From contig CAJNOJ010000001.1 of the NCBI GenBank assembly GCA_905250025.1, positions 372,001-436,000 of the forward strand: 64,000 nucleotides of DNA, read 5' to 3'. The notes beneath the pieces were generated by a model. That model saw only the letters and a list, made by a program, of their open reading frames with translations, was not told the DNA's origin and made no database searches. Made by a program: the position numbers and the translations under genes. This stretch comes from Adineta ricciae. Taxonomy: Eukaryota; Rotifera; Eurotatoria; Adinetida; Adinetidae. The number at the start of each line of letters is the position of its first letter. The stretch's first letter is position 1. Below, piece after piece: positions 47,216 to 58,327 of this stretch.

Positions 47216-48941
47216 ATGGTGAAATCGATTCCGAGTACCATTCATGGATATTTGTCGAACCTTTGCTATGCATTACACAATTTTCTTAGTACATCGAAAC
47301 GGCAAGCACATATTATCATGTTTATCGTTTGTATTGCTTTACTACTTGATAATATGCTGTATATGGTCATTGTAAGTGATTTTTAGAGGAAATTCTTGTT
47401 GTATTCGATTTTCGAATTTTAGGTACCGATTATACCAGATTATTTGAATAGAATTGGTGAATGGACAAATATGGGAAAGAATGTATCAAGTGGATATTTT
47501 GTGCATATCAAAAACGAGGATGTTGCTATTGGAATTCTATTTGCTTCGAAAGCAATTGTTCAATTAGTGATTAATCCGTTTAGTGGTGCACTGATCGATC
47601 GAATTGGTTATGATGTTCCAATGTGTATTGGACTTGGTATCATTTTTGTTTCAACAATGATATTTGCCTTTGGAAATTCCTATGCAGTTCTGTTCTTGGC
47701 GAGAAGTTTGCAAGGAATGGGATCAGCATTTGCGGACACATCGGGTTTAGGTTATTTAAAAATCAGATTTCATGCGAGAGAAAGATTAAGATTTGTTGCT
47801 GTTGTTTTAGCAATGATTGCTGATCGATATCAAGACGAACGCAGTCGAAGTCGGCAGCTGGGGATTGCCTTAGCATTCATATCATTTGGATCCTTGGTTG
47901 CGCCACCATTCGGAGGTATGTAATGAAAAAGAGACGGAGAGTTAAGATCACAGTTGTACCAATATCTTATTTAGGGTTTTTGTACGAATTCTTTGGTAAA
48001 CGTGTACCATTCATTATCTTGTCTTTGATTGCATTATTTGATGGTGTACTTATCTTTGCTATCATGCGTCCAACTCGAATACAGTTTGATTCGAATGCAC
48101 TAGAAACACGACCGAAGGGAACACCCATTTGGCGCTTATTGATGGATCCATATATTATGATATGTGCAGGAGCATTGGCAATGGTATGTACATGGAATAG
48201 TCGACATTTGGTTGAAAGCTGGTGCTTTGTTTCTTTGTCTAATTAGGCAAACGTTGGTTTAGCTTTTCTCGAACCGACTATTTCAATATGGATGCGACAA
48301 GAGATGAATGCGAGTGAATGGCAAATGGGTTTGATTTGGCTACCTGGCTTTCTTCCACATATTACTGGTGTAATCCTAACCGTTAAACTTAATCAATACT
48401 ATCCGAAATATCAATGGGTATTGGCAGCGATCGGATTAGGACTGCAAGGCATGATGTGTGTCATTATTCCATTTTGTAAAAACTTTACCATACTTATGAT
48501 ACCAATTAGTGGAATTTGTTTCGGTAGGAACATGAAATTCACTTCACAGTTAAGACTGCCGTTTTATTGTAGGAAATGCGTTAGTCGATACAGCTTTGTT
48601 ACCAACACTTGCATATCTTGTTGATGTTCGTCATACATCCGTTTATGGGTATTTTATCTGACAGAATATTTTCATACTTTTTTCTTCCACTGTTTAGATC
48701 TGTTTATGCTATCGCTGATATTTCATACTCGCTTGCATATGCCATTGGTCCCATCGTGGCCGGTTCCATTGTTTACGCAACGAATTTTCTTACATTGAAC
48801 ATTTTCATCTTTCTTAGCAATATTCTGTATGCACCAGTCCTATATATCCTACGTCATTTCTATGCATACAAGCCAATGGATCATGCTGAGTTAATATCTC
48901 TCAGTCAACAATCACTTTATCAAAACAACTTCGAATATTAA
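47216..48941 (+). CDS. VAChT: Vesicular acetylcholine transporter (SLC18A3/UNC-17)
   Basis: Proton/acetylcholine antiporter of synaptic vesicles, 12-span major facilitator fold. Seven exons (47216-47371, 47423-47750, 47811-47915, 47975-48183, 48247-48523, 48573-48648, 48698-48941) join to 464 residues. TM1 [19 protein letters not shown] has the essential Asp. Then come [89 protein letters not shown], and [19 protein letters not shown] (TM10 Asp) followed by [26 protein letters not shown] and [11 protein letters not shown] fit the acetylcholine subgroup better than monoamine transporters. The glycosylated loop after TM1 is short, and the tail is shorter than in human. AATAAA near 49,015. Confidence 0.92.
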
Positions 48942-49056
48942 TAACGGAAAGTTTAACGAGACTGGATCATTTTTGATACTTGTAATTGATTTATTATGTG
49001 AAAAAAAAAGCGAACAATAAACACGAATACCTTAAGCAATCTATTTTGCTTGTCAA

Positions 49057-50150
49057 CTAGTTCTTTCGAGCGAGAAAAAAGAAATACGGCGTGAAAGTAT
49101 CTGTTTCTCCGCCGCGAACCACACCCTCTCGTGCTCTTTCAAGAATACTCAAGGCTGCTAGGCTTCCTTGAGCAGCGATGCCAACTTTTTCCAGTAACCA
49201 AACACCATTTCGTGTGAACCATCGCCCAACGTATGTCGTACGAAAATTGCTGGGTGAAAAAAATGGATCTCCACCCTTCAACGGTTGATACCAAGGTATG
49301 TCACCTTCAGGAATAATCCGACTTTCCTCAACTGTGAAGCCAACTGATTTCAGCGCAGACACGGAATGATGAGTCGATTTCAGATCAGGTAAACCATCAC
49401 CTTCTTCAATTAAACGTTTAATCTCTACATGTTCGGAATTTCGTCCATCGTATTTATCCGTCAAGCACCAATCATATCCGATAAATGAACCGCCTGGTTT
49501 CAATACACGCATGGCTTCAGCAAAACACTTCGCCTAAAAACTCTATATATAATAACTCAAGCGGAACTCATCGAATTTACCTTATCGGGTGCATGGCATA
49601 CCGCTTCAATCGTGTAGATATGATCGAAACTTGCATCTTCGAATGGTAATTGCATAAAATCACACTGAATAAATCGACAATTCGCAGGTACGCCTAGATC
49701 ACAAGAAATCAATCGATTGCCACTACGATTGAATGTGAATAGATGCTTACCGATTTGTTTTGCTCGTTGAATTTGATATTCACTGATTGTAACGCCAGTG
49801 ATATGTGCGCCAGTTAAATTAGCAATACGTCGCAGTGGTCCACCAACACCACATCCGAGGTCGAGTACTTTGTCGCCAGGTTTAACCTGCATTTTCAATG
49901 CTAAATATGATTCATGTCGTTGGATTGATTCAGCTAATGTTTCACCACGAAATCGATTAGCAAAATGAAAACTTTGTCCCCAACCGTACTCGAAAAAATC
50001 AGTTGATAAACTGTAATAATTTGAAACTAATGTTTTATACTGATCTTGTCGTTTTTCAACATTTGTTGAATCTTCAAATAACGAACTATAAGCGGCTACT
50101 TCCTGTTGAACAGCAGCATGCGAGCGTCGAATTACCAATGTTTCTGACAT
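49057..50150 (-). CDS. Sterol 24-C-methyltransferase (SMT/ERG6-like)
   Basis: SAM-dependent enzyme that adds the C24 methyl group of phytosterols and ergosterol. Two exons, 50150-49581 and 49533-49057, give 348 residues (yeast Erg6 has 383). The sterol-methyltransferase signatures are all visible: YGWGQSFHFANRFRGE (region I), the SAM motif VLDLGCGVGGPLRRIA, YTIEAVCHAPDK (region III), and FIGYDWCLTDKYD, then HVEIKRLIEEGDGLPDL and GIAAQGSLAALSILERAREG. No signal peptide; a soluble or lipid-droplet-associated enzyme is expected. Vertebrates and insects lack this enzyme, though it has been described in some annelids and other invertebrates. Its origin here (ancestral or transferred) cannot be settled from the sequence. 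A TAGATGTCGC motif lies 200 bases upstream. Confidence 0.92.
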
Positions 50151-51728
50151 TATGATCCTAATGATTCATATTACGTACGACACCCATCTTTATATACCGA
50201 GAGAGATACGCATAGGTATGATATTGAAGTAAAGCTTGTATCCGATCACACCATCTTCTGCTGTTTGATATTCTTCAATGGCGTGATTGTCAGAAGTCAA
50301 ATGGCGTGATCTCCTGTATTTGGGTATATTGGTGTATACCGACCTGTGCTAGATGTCGCTTATCATCGAAGAGAATGCGATTATTTACATTTAGACTATA
50401 AGATAAAATGCTTGGCAACAGACTGGACGCAAAATGGTGTAAATTTTTATGAATCATCGCATTTACCGCAACATCTTTGATCTTCGAGTTGATATCACAA
50501 ATCTTTTGAACAAATTCGCATCGAACTCAATTGCTGTTGTACATTAATCTTTATTAGAGAAACCAATGAACGGTTATTTAGTTCTCTAAATAGTATAGGT
50601 AAGTCAATTTGAGCTCGATATCGATTCTAATTGAAAATCAATTTAATTTGTATTTCATAAAATAACAATTGAAACGAAAATAATGCGTAGATTTCTATCA
50701 AATGTTAATTAAGTGTTGATCGATCGACACACTGTTTGGAATAAAAATGGTTGCTTAGATAAATCTTTCATAAGGTTTCTGTTCGAGTGGAACTTCTTTC
50801 TTTAGCTCAATAAGCAACAAACGTACTGCCATTAACAATTTCATTCTCTTCCTTGCACCACTAAATATAGTGCCTATCGAACAGCTAACATTGTCTCCTT
50901 TTTTTTTGCATTGGCACAGATATTATGAAATGATGTTATTTTATAATAACATCTGATTCTCTTTTATATTCGAAGACAATCGTTTTTTTTTCGAAATGAA
51001 CGTGCAACGGATCAGATTCCACACTGTAATTCTCTTTCCTTTTCTCTCTCTTCTTCTTCTTCTTTATTCAAATATTGATGTGTCAGTTAACAGGTAATCT
51101 AGTCTGTTTTTCTTTTCACACGAATGTCTCATTTGTGAACATGATGAGTGCTAACAAATCTCCCATATCATTTGTTTCGACAAGTACATCAATGTACACA
51201 CGTTTAGCTTGCTCGTTCTCGTTTTGTTAATACGAGTGAAACCATAATCAATCGATGCCACCTATTCACCAACCAAGGTTTTTTAATGACCTGAAATTTT
51301 TCTCATAATTTTTATCCTTTATTCTTCTTGTTTTATTGACAAGCATGATATTGTTATGACTACGACGCACAAATAAACAAATTCATCTTGTCTTGTCTCA
51401 ATTAAACTGCTTTACGACATTTTTTGCTTTGTTTTTTAATCGTAAACTTATGAAGTAAAAGAACTCCCTCCCTCTCTCTTCTCTTCGTCTTTTCTCTCGC
51501 ATTCTCGATCGCAGATTTTTATAACATCATAATGTAACAATATATGTAGAGAAGGACAGACGAACGTTTGTTGTACTATACATGGCACTAAAATTATTTT
51601 CACATTATTGATATAGTTTCAATGAAATAACAAGATTTTTCATTTGTAGGCGAAAAAGAAGCTATAGAGTCGTTTGCTTTTAGAGGGATGCAATCATTTG
51701 GTATCATTTGGTATGAGTGAAAACGAAG
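50151..51728. other. Divergent intergenic region, SMT / WSC receptor
   Basis: 1.6 kb, AT-rich, with no gene recognised. Contains the promoter-proximal motif at 50350-50359, a short inverted repeat (TGTTATTTTATAATAACA) at about 50,935-50,952 and TCTTCTTCTTC tracts. Confidence 0.5.
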
Positions 51729-54700
51729 ATGCATATCGCTGTTATTTTCTTTTGTTTAATCGTTTCGATAACGATTACTAATGGTAAGAAGCACGAGAAA
51801 GATGTTTTCGGTTTAGTTTCACCTTTGCTTTTAGCTACAAATCAATATTTGGGTTGTTTTATCGATCAGATTGGCAAACGAGACTTGACGATATTCATCG
51901 ACGACTACGAACAATTAACACCCAGAGAGTGCATCATTCGTTGTCAGAAACGAAACTATCCCTATGCAGCGCTTCAGTACGGCAGTGAATGTCGTTGTGG
52001 ACAACACTATGGAAGCTATGGTCAAGCATCTGAAGATGAATGTGATCATCTATGTTCGACATCAGAAAAATGTGGAGGATACAGACGAAATAGCGTTTAT
52101 CGCGTAAATAATTCATTAAATGAATATAAAACAAGTAGGATTTACTTGTTTCCAAGGGCGTAATTTGATACTGTTTTCATGTTTCAGTTTCTACCTGTCA
52201 AAATAATCTTGTTGGTTATCTTGGATGTTTTCCTACGGTATCTCTACAGATTAGCATGAATGCTGTTGATTCCCTGAAAGAATGTATTCATCAATGTACT
52301 GGGAAATATATCTATGCAGGAGTTGCGAATGGGTAGAGAAAATCTTGTCATATTTTCGTCAATAATTTCTCTTCTCTCGATTAGTAATTTGTGCTATTGT
52401 GGAAATGAATTGATTGTGCCTTTAACAAATTCCAATCAATGTAATATACAATGTAATTCCAGTTCAGATATCACTCGCATGGATTGCTGTGGTGGCCAGG
52501 ATGTATCCAGTGTTTATCACATCCCCAACTACCGTTCGTACTGTTTGCAATTGTTCGATCTATGTATTTCTTTGTAACTTGATAGAATCTTCGTTACTCA
52601 AAGATCAACCCGAGACAATTATTCGAGGTGAGAAATAGCGAATCTATTTTTTTCCTAATAGTTGATTAATCAATAGTAGAATTTAATATAATAATCTAGT
52701 TCGTAGTTCTATTAATAAATCATCTGTCTTCTCATTAATTTCTTTAGTAAAACGAGCTGATGGTGAGTTCGTTTATCTGTTTAGTTCACGTGCTTTGTAT
52801 TTATGTATGATTGTGCTTGTATTATTGAAATCTGTATTTGCATGTTTAGTACATTATGATTTTTCTATTTCGTTTTCGTTAGCTACAGTAGTAACTAATT
52901 ACCTGCTTGAAATCATACGCATGCGCATATGGCTAACAACAATGACATTGGAACATCTAGCGAATGACAACAACGTTCACACATAAATTTTCTCTTTGAT
53001 TTTAGCAATAAATGACAGTACACAAACAAGTCATGCAACTGTGATTTCGACAGAATTCATAACATCATCGCCATCATATTCTTCAGCAGCGATCAGTTCA
53101 AGTACACATTTGAGTTCATCAGCTATTTATACTACTAGTAGTACGTTGAATAACACATACAGTTCAATTTATACATCATTGATGATGTCCAGCGTGTCAT
53201 CGGCTACACTAACATCATCAGGCACAATTCTTACAACGTTATTAACAACTTCGCATCTAAACACCAATACTGCTTCGACAGTACTGGCAGGAACTACGAG
53301 TGCTACTAGTATCAGCTCGACAAGTAGTTTCCAATCTTCTACTAATCATGTCACAACCATAGCAAGTTCAATAACCTCAACACCAAGTATTTCCTCATCA
53401 TTCCATACCGTTACAAGCGAACATACTGGCGGGACAACGATGACAACAATTTTTTCAACTCCTTCCAGCTCTGTTTCATTTGGTAGTTCAATAACATCAA
53501 TGAAACCAACGGTCACATTCACTTCTACTCACACTGACTCATCATCTTTTTCTACGATCAGTTCATTGACGAACACTCTCTCTTCAACTAGTTTGATCTC
53601 GACAGTGATAACAACAAATTCCCAATACACTTCACCTACCATCTCATCCTCTTCTACTCAAATCACTACAGCAGTCCCTGAGCGAAGTAGCTCAGGACGA
53701 TCAATTGTGACTGCTCTATTTTCGTCTACTAGTACATTTGCGAGTAGTAGTTCAACCTATGTAAGAGCACAAACGACAATGACTTCTTCTTTTCCACCAG
53801 GTAATCATATCGAACACTAAAGATAAATATGATTTCTATTATTTAACTCTTCGTATCATTTGTCATTCTTCCTTTTCTTTTTCAACTATGCTATATTTTT
53901 GAATATCGTATAGACATAACCACACAAACTACCATCACCACCACTACTACTACTACTACTACAGCTAGCACGACCATATCACTGTCTTTTCTTATTTCTA
54001 CTAGTATGTACGCTCATATCTGTTCCACGATTCAACAGACGATGCTTCTATTCTTGAAATTATAGTTCTCATTGTCAATGCTTCTCAAACATTCGATCCA
54101 TATTCGAATACTACTCGAGAAAGTATTCGCCAAAATCTTATTCAAGTTATGAATTTAGCTTTTCTTTGCTACTCTAATCCATCTGCTGTTAATTGCACTC
54201 AAACAAAACAGCGCAACAAACGTCAGACATGTGCCAGTGGTTACAATGTTAATCTCGTTTCAAACATAACTGAAGTAACGAAGAAGAAAACAAGGCATCC
54301 CTTCTTATGCAAATATTCTTCTCACATTCATCTAGATTTCTACAATTACTCCAAAAAAGTATCAAACTAATTATACCGTGCTTGATTCATGCAATGGAAA
54401 TCAATCAGTTGCACCAGTTCTAGTGAAATCAGCTACAGATAGATTGTCTCGAGCACAAATCACTAATCTTCTTGGATATGATTATGAAAACGAATTCATT
54501 CGAAGCACAACTATAGCCACTACAAACCCAGTATCTGATCAAAAACTATGGATAATCGGTGCTGTTCTCGGGCCTGTAGCTTTTACTATTCTACTCATCT
54601 TTATCTTTTGTTATCTACATTATAAATGTCGTCCACGACATACGAATCAATTACTAGCCAAAGTATAGTATCAAACATGTTTTTTTTCGAATAATTATTC

Positions 54701-57314
54701 CCATTGTTTAAATTTAGCCTATACGAACTGCACCAGCATTAACGCAATCTACCGTAAGTTGTTCGAAAGAAGCAAATAAATGCGGTTTGCTTTGAGTATG
54801 CAATAACAATCTTCTACTTGAGTTTGGATTTATGGTTAAAATCGAACGAGTTGTTTTTCTTTTTATACGAATGGAGAAATTCGCTTGCAGCTAACCTATT
54901 ATATCATTCTATGTTTGACATCATTTGAAATTTAAAGCAAGAAAACGCCGAAGGAATAATTTTGTTACTATTGTTTGTTTACACAATGAAAGCATATTTT
55001 TTTCCACTCGAAAGAAATCTAAAACTTTTTATTTCGATAGACTAATCCGCCTGTTCCAAGCGAAGCACTAACTGAATTACCCGCGGCATCCGTAACTGAC
55101 AAGAGTGTTCACATCTTGACGAAACATGATCCATTAGTTGGCGCAAGTACATCTTTACAACATTTGACACCTACTGACTCAAACGGAAGCACAAATCAAA
55201 TTATTCAACAAGCAACTACAACTAGAATACCAATGGACGAGATTCGTCGTCAAAACGATGTCGAACGTTGGAGAAATAAACTTCGTTTACAAGAGCAACA
55301 TCATGTGAGTAATGACTTTATTTAAAACGAAAGAATAAAGCATTTTTCTGTTCGTCTATTTAGCCATCATCAACTGGACATCGAAATTCGGTTTCATCAA
55401 GTATGTCATTGCTTTATTCGAATAGGTTCATGTTGATAGCGGAAAGATATGGTAAAGTTGACCGTGCACCAATTCCTTTGATTTTACACATAGCGATATA
55501 AGAAGCGAAACGGAGTAGTTGATCTCTTGACCAAGATTCTTTTTTTAAAAGGCCATAAAGTATGCCACCGATAAATGCATCACCACAGCCTGTTGTATCC
55601 ATGATTTCTTCCTGTTTAACAGGCCATGCCGTACATTGCCACACTAGATAATCTTCACCATCGAGCTGGTGAATTTCTTGTGTAACAAAACTTCCAAAAT
55701 CGGGATTGTTTTCAATTAAGCGTGAAGTGCTTGTATTTGATCGCTCAACTAGGATACTTCCGTTTTTACCACGAGTGATAATAACGAATTTGCATGTTTG
55801 AAGTAGACGTTTCGCTGTTTGTATTGGTGAGGAATCATGACAGACGCGCAGTGAATAGTTTTCTGTTGTTATTATGTAATCCATCAGTGGAATTAATTGA
55901 TCTAAATGAGGTCTTTCACGTTCAAGATCGAGTGAGCACTGAATTGATTTCGATTTTGCTAGTTTAGCTAAAGAAACAGCCGTCTCAGTTGATCGACTAT
56001 CGAAATGAATAAAATTGATCTGATCTAAACAGTCAGGTTGAATATCACTAGCCAGTATCTGTTCGTTTTGCGCACTGAACAAACACGTTCGAGTAACTGA
56101 AGCTCTATCCACAATGGTATATGTCATAGGGCTGGTCATCGACAAATCGATTACGATCGTTGACGTGTCGATATTGCTTTCATTACGAAAATCTTGAAGA
56201 ATTCGTTCACCATTAGTATCGTGGCCAATTTTTGTCATAAGTTTAAGTTTGACACCTAAACGACTAAGACATATTGCAGTATTACCGGCATTACCGCCAC
56301 CACAGATGGTTAAGGAATGAGTACGAAGTTTTTCGTCCGGTTGCGGAAAGTGATCGACTTGAGCTATGTAATCAAGACAAGCAGCACCGAAGATAAGAAG
56401 ATCAGTCATTGTAGATAATCTAAAATATGCATTTAAAAACAAATCAGAAACGCTCTTGTTTAGGTACAAGTCCTTATCAATATGATAATCGTGTCTATGT
56501 GCATGATCATCCTGTGGGCAATAATATACATTCCACTCGTTCCGTTCAATCCCCAGAAGTTGAAGCTGGACGGACAAAACTACATCGTTTATTAGATGAA
56601 GTTCTCGATAAAGCTGAAGGTGAGCAGGTTTATAATCCAGATAGTGAAGTAGAACGACAAAAGCGTCGTCGTCAACGTCGTCGTGTTCATTCCACATCAG
56701 ACGATCAGAAAACTCGACCATTGCCCAGTAGTGTTCCACAAATTCCTCATATACCTGTCGTTGCACAGGTTTCGGAACGCCCTGACCCATCCATTGTTCG
56801 CCTTCGCTACGATCCTTACGAAGCTGGTGACCGTGTTTATGATCTTGCACGCTCAAAACCTGTAGATTTGATTCCGAAATATGGTATGGAAGATCAACGT
56901 CATATTCAATATAGTTCTCGTTCGAATCCTCCGTTGTTTTACGATGATTCCAATCTTCCTGATCGAGCAGCAACAGCAACCGATGCTTATGCAATGCCAA
57001 AACGTATTGCTCGAGCACGTCTTGAAACCGATCAGGAAGCCATGATGCGGCATAATGGTGGACATCTAGAACAACGCCAACATCGATTCGACGATGATGC
57101 TGTCTATATTGATACGATATCAAAAAATCGAGTACATATACGACCAGCTTGGGTTGAACCCGAAGTAGACGAAAATCGTTATCGACGTAATGATTATCGA
57201 GACGAATATATCATGGCTAAACGAAGTGTTTTGAATACAAAAAATATCATTTCGTCCATCCATGACGAACTGCAGCATATTGTGCTTCCGAAATCTGAAG
57301 ATTATCATGCTTGA
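51729..57314 (+). CDS. Large WSC-domain, mucin-like type I membrane receptor
   Basis: The start at 51729 gives a signal peptide (MHIAVIFFCLIVSITITNG). Two WSC carbohydrate-binding modules follow: the first (YLGCFIDQIG, CIIRCQKRNYPYAALQYGSE, CRCGQHYG, CGGYRRNSVYRV) ends at 52134. The second (NLVGYLGCFPTV, ECIHQCTGKYIYAGVANG, NLCYCGNE) crosses two introns. A candidate 15-base microexon (52748-52762) leads into a Ser/Thr mucin stalk of about 270 residues, then a Cys-containing folded segment (LIVNASQTFDPYSNTTRES, with RNKRQ, a possible furin site), one membrane span (IIGAVLGPVAFTILLIFIFC) and a long cytoplasmic tail. The tail continues beyond a 1,063-base intron (55401-56463) into 56464-57314, joined in phase, and carries RQKRRRQRRR. 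The layout recalls yeast Wsc cell-wall sensors on a larger scale. Ligand unknown. The tail exon was matched by phase and splice signals only. Confidence 0.72.
52748..52762 (+). other. Candidate 15-base microexon of the WSC receptor
   Basis: Acceptor TTTCTTTAG, then exactly five codons' worth (VKRAD across the phase-1 borders), then donor GTGAGT. The flanking exons are in the same phase, so the microexon could be included or skipped. Confidence 0.45.
53930..53998 (+). repeat. ACC/ACT threonine codon run
   Basis: ACCATCACCACCACTACTACT-type trinucleotide tract coding Thr in the mucin part of the WSC receptor. Confidence 0.6.
55414..56409 (-). CDS. PfkB-family carbohydrate kinase, nested antisense in an intron
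   Basis: Intronless, 331 residues. Ribokinase-like fold; phosphorylates a sugar or related alcohol with ATP. Signature 1 is CGGGNAGNTAICLSRLG near residue 36. Signature 2 is MDTTGCGDAFIGGILYGLL near residue 285, with the catalytic Asp in GCGD; the usual GAGD alanine is Cys here. KFVIITRGKNGSILVERS supplies the ATP-site strand. The sequence (MTDLLIFGAACLDYIAQVDH, SPMTYTIVDRASVTRTCL, SLDLERERPHLD) resembles the uncharacterised PfkB kinases of plants and protists more than animal ketohexokinase or ribokinase. The exact substrate is unknown. It lies inside the 55401-56463 intron of the WSC receptor on the opposite strand, 13 bases from the donor and 54 from the acceptor. The long frame continuing past its ATG is antisense to receptor coding sequence and is not part of the gene. 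Confidence 0.88.
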   Translation of the reverse strand: MTDLLIFGAACLDYIAQVDHFPQPDEKLRTHSLTICGGGNAGNTAICLSRLGVKLKLMTKIGHDTNGERILQDFRNESNIDTSTIVIDLSMTSPMTYTIVDRASVTRTCLFSAQNEQILASDIQPDCLDQINFIHFDSRSTETAVSLAKLAKSKSIQCSLDLERERPHLDQLIPLMDYIITTENYSLRVCHDSSPIQTAKRLLQTCKFVIITRGKNGSILVERSNTSTSRLIENNPDFGSFVTQEIHQLDGEDYLVWQCTAWPVKQEEIMDTTGCGDAFIGGILYGLLKKESWSRDQLLRFASYIAMCKIKGIGARSTLPYLSAINMNLFE

Positions 57315-57520
57315 ATGTCTTAACCTCTATTCTATGTAGGTGATACTCATCTCATGCTCCTTCTCTGACGCTTTGAATCTCTGTGTGTGCGTGTGTGAAC
57401 ATTCTTGGGAATGAATTTTATTCTTCTTATTTTTTTTGTCTGTTGTTACGAAAATAAATAGCGCTTTTTTTTCTACATTCGATTACTTTCTTTCGAATCG
57501 ATGGTACATGATCATTATTT

Positions 57521-58327
57521 ATGGACAATGATGCTATTTTTATTGCAGTTGGCAAAGCGAGTGTCCAACTCCTATCGATATTTACATTAACTTATCTGCA
57601 ACATGAAATAAATGTCATCGCAAACATATGTACGAAAGTTCCATCGAAATTCTTGAGCATAATATCAATGTGCTTAGCCTACTGCTTGACGTTCGTCGGT
57701 ACATTACTTGCGAATCATTGGATACAAATGATTGTTTCCGTCTTATTGATAATTGTGTTAAGTGTAGGTATTAATTATACATACAAAGATTACACAATAG
57801 ATGAAGGTACGACTGAATTCCACAGAGAATAAATCATCAAAACGATAGACTCGTTGTCTCACTCAGATGAAAAGCTCTATTCAGAAAAACACAATGTCGT
57901 CAGACATTCTATGACTTCCTCACGAACAAAAGTCTTTGTGTACAGGAACATTCCATTCTATTTAGGTTTCTCCATATCCATTCCATACTTTATTCTTTAT
58001 TCGTATTTCATATCAATCTTTAGCATAACTCATTACTCATTACCTATGCTGAACTGTTCAATTATCTTTCTATCTTCATTCATTAGTTACCTTCTCTTTG
58101 CTACTAACATTCTTTTTGGAATTGAACTACATAGGAGCTATCTCAACTATCTTGCATTTATCGGTCTGATCGTTTCAACATTCAATGTAAGATTGATACT
58201 TTCACAGCAAGAACATCAGCAAATCGTCGATCTTCTAACGACTCAATTCGTACATATTTATCAATACATAACTCATTTGCTCAGTGTCAAATTCGAATTG
58301 AATCCCGAATCTCATGAGCCTCACTAG
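57521..58327 (+). CDS. Multipass membrane protein, unrecognised
   Basis: Two exons, 57521-57806 and 57867-58327, join in phase to 248 residues. Exon 1 encodes about three hydrophobic segments (ASVQLLSIFTLTYLQHEI, FLSIISMCLAYCLTFVGTLL, MIVSVLLIIVLSVGI). Exon 2 opens with a charged loop (DEKLYSEKHNVVRHSMTSSR) and then gives four more (PFYLGFSISIPYFILYSYFI, LNCSIIFLSSFISYLLFA, LNYLAFIGLIVSTFN). No transporter or receptor signature is evident. The N-terminus is short and without a leader. Could belong to a seven-span family. Low sequence complexity in the membrane parts limits any assignment. Confidence 0.5.

Noticed and set aside
56410..57123. N-terminal extension of the PfkB kinase by about 240 residues on the minus strand
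   Set aside because: The kinase family starts at its usual MTDLLIFGAA position at 56409. The extra part is antisense to the receptor's tail exon and is His/Tyr/Asp-rich shadow sequence.
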